Shown here one piece after another: positions 58,488 through 64,000 of a stretch of 64,000 bases of DNA. The position numbers were made by a program, and so were the translations under genes. The notes beneath the pieces are model-generated. The model worked only from the letters and a program-made list of their open reading frames with translations. It searched no databases and was not told where the DNA came from. Source of the stretch: Promicromonospora iranensis (GTDB lineage: Bacteria > Actinomycetota > Actinomycetes > Actinomycetales > Cellulomonadaceae); NCBI RefSeq assembly GCF_028994775.1, contig NZ_JAJQMN010000010.1:186656-250655 (forward strand), read 5' to 3'. Position 1 is the first letter of the stretch, and each line of letters starts with the position of its first letter.

Positions 58488-58675
58488 GGCCCCGACCCGC
58501 CGCAGTCACCGACGCCGGCGGCAGACACACCGAGCAGGGAGGTACCACCAGCTAGGCAAGGCACGACCGGCGGCGCAGCGCGGCGCCGGAGCGACATCAG
58601 GACCGGGCCCCGGACGAATGGGATGCGGACGAGGCCCGGTCGGCGTGACGAACTCGAAGAGGAGCTGCATCACGT

Positions 58676-61345
58676 ATGAACAGTATCCAGACTCGCGCCC
58701 GCGCGAGGCGAAAGAAGACCCTGGCGGCGCTCGCCGCGACCTCGCTGGTCGGTGCGGCACTCCTGGCCACGCCGGCGGCGTCCGCCCACGAGGGTCACGA
58801 CACCGCGACCCAGGACGGCGAGGCCGCCGCGGCGGCCGACACCGACTGGAGCAACTACGAGAAGGTCCTGCTCACCAAGGACGTCGGTGAACCCATCGAC
58901 ATGGCGGTGCTGCCCGACAAGCGGGTGCTCCACACGGCCCGCAACGGCGAGATCCGCGTGACCGACCCGGCCACGGGCGTCACCAAGGTGGTCAACACCC
59001 TCGACGTGTACGCGAACTCGGAGGACGGGCTGCAGGGCATCGCCATCGCGCCGGACTTCGCGGAGAGCAACGAGGTCTACCTCGTGTACGCCCCGCGGGA
59101 CGCCGACGGTGACGGTACGGCGGACACGCCGTCGGGCAACGCGCCCAACTCGCTGCCCGCGGGCGAGGACGAGAGCTACTGGGACCGCTGGGTGGGCGTG
59201 AACCGACTGTCGAAGTTCACCTGGACGGGTGACGCCCTCGACCCGGCCTCGGAGCAGCCGATCCTCGACGTCGAGGTGCAGCGTGGCCAGTGCTGCCACG
59301 TCGGCGCCGACATCGACTTCGACGCCGAGGGCAACCTCTACCTGTCGACCGGGGACAACACCCCGGCCGGCACCCCGGGTGCCAGCGGCTACGCCCCGAA
59401 CAACGACGCGCCGAACATGAACCCGGGCTTTGACGCACGTCGCGGCGCGGGCAACACGAACGACCTTCGGGGCAAGATCCTGCGGATCGACGTGAGGGAC
59501 GAGATCCCGGCCGGCGCACCGCCGGGCGAGGGCAGCACGTACGACATCCCCGAGGGGAACCTGTTCCCTCCGGGCACGGAGGGCACGCGTCCGGAGATCT
59601 TCGTCATGGGCGTGCGCAACCCGTTCCGCATCGAGGTGGACCCGGAGACGAGCTCGCTGTCGTGGGGTGACTACGGGCCCGACGCCGGCGCCGCGAACCC
59701 CGACCGCGGACCGATGGGCTACGTGGAGTGGAACGCCGTGGGCCTCGACGACCCGCACAACTCCGGCTGGCCGTACTGCCACGGCCCGAACGCGGCCTAC
59801 AACGAGTGGAACTTCGCGACGGCCACGCCCCGCGAGTTCTTCGACTGCGACGCGCCGCAGAACAACTCCCGCTGGAACACGGGCCTCACCGACCTCCCGC
59901 CGTCGCGGGCGGCGACCCTGTACTACGGGGACCAGCCCGGGCAGCAGCCGCGCGACGAGCTCGTGAACTTCGGCTCGGGTAGCGGGCAGGGCCCCATGGG
60001 CGGCCCGGTCTACCACTACGACCCGGAGAGCACGGCGCCCGGCAAGTTCCCGGAGCACTGGGACGGCAAGGCGTTCTTCGGCGAGTTCTCCCAGGACTAC
60101 TACGCGGCGTTCAGCGTGGACTGGTCCACCTTCGAGGTCGGCGAGATCGAGGACTTCTTCCCGAACACCGCGCTCGAGGCAGCGGGCATGCCCCGCAACG
60201 ACAACCCGATCGACCTCGAGTTCGGCCCGGACGGCTCGCTGTACGTCCTGGAGTACGGTGACGGCTTCTTCCGCCAGAACCCGGACTCCGGGCTGTACCG
60301 GATCGACTACGCGGAGGGCAACAAGGCGCCCCAGGCGCGGTTCACGGCCACCCCCTCGTCGTCGTCCTCCGCGCCCGTGGAGGTCACGTTCGACGCGTCC
60401 GCCTCGACCGACCCTGACGGCGACACACTCACGTACGAGTGGGACTTCGACGGTGACGGTTCGTTCGACGCCACCGGTGTCCAGGCCACCCACACCTACA
60501 CCGAGCTCGACGTGTACACGGCCCGCCTCCGGGTCACCGACGCGCGCGCCAAGTTCTCCCTCACCTCGCAGGAGATCAGCGTCGGTAACCAGGCACCCGA
60601 GGTCACCATCGACTTCCCGGCCGACGGCGGGTTCTTCGAGTGGGGCGACGCGGTGCCGTTCCAGGTGAGCACGCAGGACGCCGAGGACGGCAGCGAGACG
60701 GTCTGCAGCCGGGTCGCATGGTCCTACGGGCTCGGCCATGACGAGCACGCGCACCCCGAGGTGTCCGGCACGGGCTGCACGGGAGTCTTCCCGACGGACC
60801 CGAACTCCCCGGAGCACGGTCCCGGCGCGGACCTCTACGGCGCCGTCGTCGTCACCTACACCGACAACGGGGCCAACGGCCTGCCGCCCGCCAAGGGCGA
60901 GGCCACCCTGCGCCTGAACCCCAAGCTGCAGGAGGCCGAGCACGCAGTGGTCAAGGGCGCCGAGGTGGTCGAGGACGAGGCAGCCTCGGCCGGCGCCTAC
61001 GTGGCGGGCCTGACCAAGCGCGACTCGCTGGCCCTGGAGCGGGTCAGCCTGTCCGGTATCGACAGCGCGACCGCGACGGTGCGGGGCAAGGGCAAGGTCG
61101 AGCTCCGCTGGGGCTCGCCCACGGCCAAGCCGTTCGCGACGGCCAAGCTGACCGGCAAGGCGTGGCAGGACGTCGCCCTGGCGTTCGACGCCCCCGAGGG
61201 CACCGGGACGCTGTACCTCACCACGGCCGGCACGCTCGACGTCGACGCGGTGACGATGGTCGGCGCGGGCGTGGGGACGCCCCCGGCGGCAGCACAGAGC
61301 TCGACCGGCCCGACCCGGGCCGCTCAGATCGAAGGAGAGCAGTGA
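58676..61345 (+). CDS. Secreted glucose/sorbosone dehydrogenase-like protein with PKD and carbohydrate-binding modules
   Basis: The 889-residue exported protein begins with a Sec signal peptide (about 1-37, ASA-HEGHD). A glucose/sorbosone-dehydrogenase-like propeller (about 56-545) shows EPIDMAVLPDKRVLHTARNG, RGQCCHVGADIDFDAEGN, LRGKILRIDV and VMGVRNPFRIEVDPET. A PKD domain follows (about 548-640), then a module starting PEVTIDFPADGGFFEWGD that is shared with the 1870-residue protein, and a CBM-like C-terminus (about 755-865, QEAEHAVV). The Cys-Cys-His of the propeller is conserved between the two proteins. PQQ or Ca ligands could not be verified. The stop overlaps the next gene (TGATG). Confidence 0.85.
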   Translation: MNSIQTRARARRKKTLAALAATSLVGAALLATPAASAHEGHDTATQDGEAAAAADTDWSNYEKVLLTKDVGEPIDMAVLPDKRVLHTARNGEIRVTDPATGVTKVVNTLDVYANSEDGLQGIAIAPDFAESNEVYLVYAPRDADGDGTADTPSGNAPNSLPAGEDESYWDRWVGVNRLSKFTWTGDALDPASEQPILDVEVQRGQCCHVGADIDFDAEGNLYLSTGDNTPAGTPGASGYAPNNDAPNMNPGFDARRGAGNTNDLRGKILRIDVRDEIPAGAPPGEGSTYDIPEGNLFPPGTEGTRPEIFVMGVRNPFRIEVDPETSSLSWGDYGPDAGAANPDRGPMGYVEWNAVGLDDPHNSGWPYCHGPNAAYNEWNFATATPREFFDCDAPQNNSRWNTGLTDLPPSRAATLYYGDQPGQQPRDELVNFGSGSGQGPMGGPVYHYDPESTAPGKFPEHWDGKAFFGEFSQDYYAAFSVDWSTFEVGEIEDFFPNTALEAAGMPRNDNPIDLEFGPDGSLYVLEYGDGFFRQNPDSGLYRIDYAEGNKAPQARFTATPSSSSSAPVEVTFDASASTDPDGDTLTYEWDFDGDGSFDATGVQATHTYTELDVYTARLRVTDARAKFSLTSQEISVGNQAPEVTIDFPADGGFFEWGDAVPFQVSTQDAEDGSETVCSRVAWSYGLGHDEHAHPEVSGTGCTGVFPTDPNSPEHGPGADLYGAVVVTYTDNGANGLPPAKGEATLRLNPKLQEAEHAVVKGAEVVEDEAASAGAYVAGLTKRDSLALERVSLSGIDSATATVRGKGKVELRWGSPTAKPFATAKLTGKAWQDVALAFDAPEGTGTLYLTTAGTLDVDAVTMVGAGVGTPPAAAQSSTGPTRAAQIEGEQ

Positions 61346-62358
61346 TGGAATCACGCACTGACGTCAACCGCAGGAACTTCCTGAGGCTGGCCGGCGGCAC
61401 CGTGGCCGTCGGCGCGGCCACGCTGGCCGGTGCCGGCCTCGCCGGCAGCGCGGCCGCCTCGACCCTCGCCCCCGCGGCGGCGACCGGAGCGGCGACCGCG
61501 GGTCGGGGCCGGGTGCTCGTACCCGCCGGCCACATCGGCATCCAGCTCTACTCGATCAGGGACAAGGTCTCCTCGCTCGGGTTCCGTACCGTGTTCGAGC
61601 GGCTCGCCGACATGGGGTACGCGGAGATCGAGTTCGCCGGGTACACGCAGGGCCAGGTCGGCCCGATCACGCCCGAGGAGATCCGGCAGCTGCTGGACGA
61701 CAACGGCCTGCGCGCCGTCGGCTCGCACCGCGGGATCGCCGACTTCGCGAACAACATGGAGCGCGAGCTCGACATCGCCGAGATCCTCGGCATGGAGCAC
61801 GTGGGCACCGCACAGGCACCCACGAACAACCGCACGGTCGCCGGATACCTCGCCGCGGCCGAGCAGTTCAACGGCTTCGGGGAGGCGGCGTCCGCCCGCG
61901 GACTGAAGTTCTACCAGCACAACCACGACGGCGAGTTCAGCTTCGCCACCGACAACCCGGACGTGCGCCTGTACGACGTCTTCTACGACAACACCGACCC
62001 GAGGAAGGTCTTCCTCGAGATGGACGTCTACTGGGCGTTCGTGGGCAAGCACCGCTACCCGGGATTCGAGCCGGTGGACTACGTCAAGCGTGACCCGCAC
62101 CGCTACCCGCTCCTGCACCTCAAGGACGGCGACGCGAACCCGGCGAACACGGGGGGCTACGACATCGTGGAGTTCGGGGCCGGCGACCTGCCGTACACCG
62201 AGTTCCTGTCGGCGCTCGCGGGCTCGGGCCGCCGGCACGGCATCTGGGAGCAGGACAACGCCGCCTCGGTGGCCGCGCCCGGCTTCCCGGTCGACTCGTT
62301 CGGCAACGCCGAGCGGTCGTACGTCGAGATCCGGTCGCTGCGCGGCGAGCGCCGCTGA
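61345..62358 (+). CDS. Tat-exported sugar isomerase/epimerase-like TIM barrel
   Basis: This 337-residue protein has a twin-arginine leader (NRRNFLRLAGGTVAVGAATLAG, residues 8-29) before a xylose-isomerase-like TIM barrel (about 55-335). Barrel elements include HIGIQLYSIRDKV, MGYAEIEFAGYTQG, FYQHNHDGEF, VFLEMDVYWAFVGKH, YPLLHLKDGD and a late GIWEQDNA. Histidines and acids typical of the metal site are kept. Export of such a barrel by Tat implies folding and cofactor loading in the cytoplasm before secretion, for work on an extracellular sugar. It is translationally coupled to the secreted dehydrogenase-like protein, with GAAGGAGA upstream of the overlapping ATG. A cytoplasmic paralogue-like barrel is encoded 2.9 kb upstream. 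Confidence 0.87.
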   Translation: MESRTDVNRRNFLRLAGGTVAVGAATLAGAGLAGSAAASTLAPAAATGAATAGRGRVLVPAGHIGIQLYSIRDKVSSLGFRTVFERLADMGYAEIEFAGYTQGQVGPITPEEIRQLLDDNGLRAVGSHRGIADFANNMERELDIAEILGMEHVGTAQAPTNNRTVAGYLAAAEQFNGFGEAASARGLKFYQHNHDGEFSFATDNPDVRLYDVFYDNTDPRKVFLEMDVYWAFVGKHRYPGFEPVDYVKRDPHRYPLLHLKDGDANPANTGGYDIVEFGAGDLPYTEFLSALAGSGRRHGIWEQDNAASVAAPGFPVDSFGNAERSYVEIRSLRGERR

Positions 62359-62374
62359 GCACACGAGCAGCTGA

Positions 62375-62420
62375 GTGAGGGGTGTGGCCGACGCCGTCCG
62401 GTGTCGGCCACACCCCTCAC
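62375..62420. terminator. Perfect 18-bp palindrome between converging genes
   Basis: Arms 62375-62392 and 62403-62420 are exact reverse complements with a 10-nt loop. It follows the end of the sugar locus and precedes the 3' end of the minus-strand acetyltransferase gene, so it can serve both. Confidence 0.65.
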
Positions 62421-62440
62421 GTCGTCGGACGCCGCCCTCG

Positions 62441-63106
62441 CTAACGGGTGCGGAGGAGCACCACGTCGTCGTGCTCCAGACCGCCCACCACGAAGGTGCG
62501 CCGGCCGATCACCTCGAATCCGTGCTTCCGGTAGAAGGCCTGGGCACGCAGGTTCTGGGCGTTCGTCCCCAGCCAGCAGGGCAGACCGGGCCCGAGCTCG
62601 GCCGCCGCGTCGGAGGCGGCCCGCATGAGCGCACCGGCGACGCCGCCACCCTGCACGTCGGGCTGGACGTAGATCTTGGACAGCTCGACATAGGGAGCCT
62701 CGCGCCCGCTCGCCTCTCGGACGGTCGCGGCCTCGGTCGTGCCCTCCGGGGAGCCGAGGACGAGGAGGGCGTAGCCGAGCAGTCGTGCGCCGTCGTCGTA
62801 CACGAGGAGCGCGTGCCGGTCGCTGGTGGCCCAGTCGCGAAAGTGCGGGGGGCTCAGCTTCTGCGCGATGTGCGTCGCCATCTCGGCGCGTGCGGCCTCG
62901 GGCGGGCAGGCGAGCGGGAAGGTGAGGGCGGCCAGCCACGCGGTCTCGGCCGCATCATCGGCGGTAGCCCTGCGGACGACGCCGGGACGCGTCGCCGGGG
63001 CTGACGGAGGCCGGCCTGCGGGACCCGGTGCGGTGCCCGGCGCCGTGGGGGCCTCGTCGGTGGTTTGGGTGGGGGCGGCAAGCTCCGCCTCGGGCTCGGA
63101 TGTCAC
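62441..63106 (-). CDS. GNAT-family N-acetyltransferase
   Basis: The 221-residue cytoplasmic acetyltransferase uses acetyl-CoA; the acceptor is unknown. An acidic, Pro/Ala-rich N-terminus (about 1-50) precedes the GNAT fold: VVRRATADDAAETAWLA, the beta-4 strand VELSKIYVQPDVQGGGVAGALM with the CoA-binding Q/G-x-x-G turn (GGGVAG), and NAQNLRAQAFYRKHGFEVIGRR. The GTG at 63104-63106 is chosen because a TACGTT box lies six bases upstream on the minus strand with a -35-like GTGCAG 18 bp further. The frame stays open for another 130 residues into the rRNA leader but that extension has no protein-like features. Confidence 0.88.
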   Translation of the reverse strand: MTSEPEAELAAPTQTTDEAPTAPGTAPGPAGRPPSAPATRPGVVRRATADDAAETAWLAALTFPLACPPEAARAEMATHIAQKLSPPHFRDWATSDRHALLVYDDGARLLGYALLVLGSPEGTTEAATVREASGREAPYVELSKIYVQPDVQGGGVAGALMRAASDAAAELGPGLPCWLGTNAQNLRAQAFYRKHGFEVIGRRTFVVGGLEHDDVVLLRTR

Positions 63107-63112
63107 GTCTCG

Positions 63113-63142
63113 AACGTAGTACTGGGTGCCGCCGCACTGCAC
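63113..63142 (-). promoter_or_regulatory. Leaderless promoter of the acetyltransferase gene
   Basis: On the minus strand, -35-like GTGCAG (63137-63142), an 18-bp spacer, -10 TACGTT (63113-63118), then six bases to the GTG start. Confidence 0.5.
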
Positions 63143-63432
63143 CGGGTGCCCAGACAGGAAAATGCCGGTGCGGGGCGGGGCAAAGAAGGGTTGGTCGAGG
63201 GCTGGAGCGGGGCACTGAAGACCGGTAGGCGTGTCCCCCGTCACAAGCGACGTCCGGGGGCCCGTCATGACATGTTCAAAACAGCCCCTGACCTGCGGAA
63301 ACGCAGTGTGCCGCAGGCCACTCCGAGCGAAGTGGCGTCCACGGGGGAACGTGTGTAATGTTCTCCAGGTCAGCCCGACGGGCAGACGGACACCAGCCGG
63401 AAACGGCAGGGTGGCCGCGCCGGGGCTGAAAC

Positions 63433-63480
63433 CCACATCGTAGGACCAGGGAACTTTGTGTTCCCCGGAACAGGATGTGG
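63433..63480 (+). other. Nested hairpin upstream of the rRNA promoters
   Basis: CCACATC (63433-63439) pairs with GATGTGG (63474-63480) and encloses GGGAAC (63449-63454) pairing with GTTCCC (63460-63465). It may be a terminator shielding the rRNA operon or a structured RNA. Confidence 0.45.
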
Positions 63481-63535
63481 TGCCGAATTCGGCAGGCAGG
63501 TGCAATTCCTTCCAGTTCTGAGAACGGAAGCGAAT

Positions 63536-63563
63536 TTGATCGGCCGAAAGAATCTGGTAAGTT
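63536..63563 (+). promoter_or_regulatory. rRNA promoter P1
   Basis: TTGATC (63536-63541), 16-bp spacer, TAAGTT (63558-63563). The -10 context CTGGTAAGTTAC is repeated exactly at the second promoter. Confidence 0.65.
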
Positions 63564-63625
63564 ACGGAAATCGGAAATGATTCGGATGATCGAAGAATTC
63601 TCCCGGCTGAGAGGCTGGCGAGGAT

Positions 63626-63654
63626 TTGGAAAGTCCGAAAGGGCCTGGTAAGTT
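63626..63654 (+). promoter_or_regulatory. rRNA promoter P2
   Basis: TTGGAA (63626-63631), 17-bp spacer, TAAGTT (63649-63654), with the same CTGGTAAGTTAC context and a CCGAAAG word in the spacer as in P1. Confidence 0.65.
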
Positions 63655-63719
63655 ACAGGCACTGCCCCGGACAGGGAAGCGATCGGAAAGATTGCGACTT
63701 TGACGGTGTGCGTCGGTTG

Positions 63720-63740
63720 TTTGAGAACTCAACAGTGTGC
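63720..63740 (+). promoter_or_regulatory. Conserved actinobacterial rRNA leader element
   Basis: The word TTTGAGAACTCAACAGTGTG is typical of actinobacterial rRNA leaders, where such elements are associated with antitermination and RNA processing. Confidence 0.6.
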
Positions 63741-63914
63741 TTGATAGTCAATGCCAAATGTTTTAACCCTTGTCGGGTGTGGCTTTGCTGACCGTCCGGT
63801 TGGTGGGGTTACATTGTCGCGAGGGGTTGTTTGGACGGACACAAATCATCAGATTTGTATCTGGCCGGTATCATTGTTCACGCTCGCCTTTTGGGTGGGT
63901 GTGGATGTTTCTCT

Positions 63915-64000
63915 TTTACGGAGAGTTTGATCCTGGCTCAGGACGAACGCTGGTGGCGTGCTTAACACATGCAAGTCGAACGGTGAAGCCCAGCTTGCTG
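63915..64000 (+). rRNA. rrs: 16S ribosomal RNA (5' end only)
   Basis: The universal 5' region AGAGTTTGATCCTGGCTCAG is at 63922-63941, followed by ACGAACGCTGGTGGCGTGCTTAACACATGCAAGTCGAACG as in actinobacteria. The start is set seven bases before AGAGTTTG by analogy with E. coli numbering. The first variable region begins GTGAAGCCCAGCTTGCTG, similar to Promicromonosporaceae and relatives. The gene continues beyond the window. Confidence 0.98.

Larger units (their letters stand above)
63143..63914 (+). other. rRNA operon promoter and leader region
   Basis: About 770 bp without a protein gene precede the 16S rRNA. It holds at least two promoter-like pairs (63536-63563, 63626-63654), a nested hairpin (63433-63480) and the conserved leader word at 63720-63740. 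AT content rises markedly toward 16S (63530 onward). A further -10-like TAATGT lies at about 63355-63360. No tRNA or small gene was recognised. Confidence 0.75.

Noticed and set aside
63355..63360. TAATGT box as a promoter for a small RNA
   Set aside because: There is no convincing -35 and no defined downstream product; it is only noted within the rRNA leader.
63107..63505. N-terminal extension of the acetyltransferase frame into the rRNA leader
   Set aside because: The extension has no protein-like features and would pass through the promoter placed six bases before the GTG at 63106.

Overview
The window is high-GC DNA from an actinobacterium. The first bases of a 16S rRNA gene lie at its right edge. 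Gene content (mycothiol deacetylase, conservon, NAD+-dependent ligase with an actinobacterial-type insert, many GTG starts, leaderless promoters) and the 16S 5' end suggest Micrococcales near Promicromonosporaceae/Cellulomonadaceae. Genus was not tested by any search.

Region 1 (1-35.8 kb) is mostly housekeeping. It opens with the end of an oligopeptide ABC transporter (permease and fused double ATPase), then typA/bipA, mshB, a LURP-one-like protein, a small membrane protein and a VanW-domain protein with a very long low-complexity cytoplasmic tail. An ACT-like protein, pheA and tyrA form an overlapping aromatic amino acid operon. They are followed by a flavoprotein dehydrogenase, glgX, etfB/etfA, an E1-like/rhodanese protein, a Tat-exported PhoX phosphatase, cysteine desulfurase plus mnmA (tRNA 2-thiouridylation), a MetE-like protein and a prolyl oligopeptidase. 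The order etfB-etfA, desulfurase-mnmA, MetE-like, ligA resembles the mycobacterial arrangement, here interrupted by a conservon (cvnA-cvnB-cvnC-cvnD-P450, 29.7-34.1 kb) and a flavin monooxygenase.

Region 2 (35.8-41.5 kb) holds ligA and then a TetR regulator divergent from two overlapping genes: a membrane protein with a START-like domain, and a predicted membrane methyltransferase fused to a CxxC thioredoxin-fold-like domain. I do not recognise the latter as a described system.

Region 3 (41.5-62.4 kb) is the most interesting part. It is a probable oxidised-sugar (3-keto sugar) catabolic locus. It encodes three very large secreted proteins built from glucose/sorbosone-dehydrogenase-like propellers joined to PA14, ThuA, PKD, carbohydrate-binding, DUF1349-like and DUF1080 (3-keto-disaccharide hydrolase) modules. 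It also has a cytoplasmic and a Tat-exported sugar isomerase/epimerase-like TIM barrel, a ribose-type ABC importer, a levoglucosan-dehydrogenase-like Gfo/Idh oxidoreductase and a ROK repressor. The promoters of the first secreted protein and of the importer share a near-identical palindrome overlapping a good -35 box, so one regulator, probably the ROK protein, can be expected to control both.

Region 4 (62.4-64 kb) is a GNAT acetyltransferase facing left and the long promoter/leader region of an rRNA operon.

At the DNA level, intergenic spaces are filled with long near-perfect palindromes without U-tracts. Two of these fall into small repeat families, and palindromic words of the same style also sit in frame inside mshB, mnmA and etfB. 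Several genes have a TANNNT box exactly 6-7 bases before the start codon, the layout of leaderless mRNAs.
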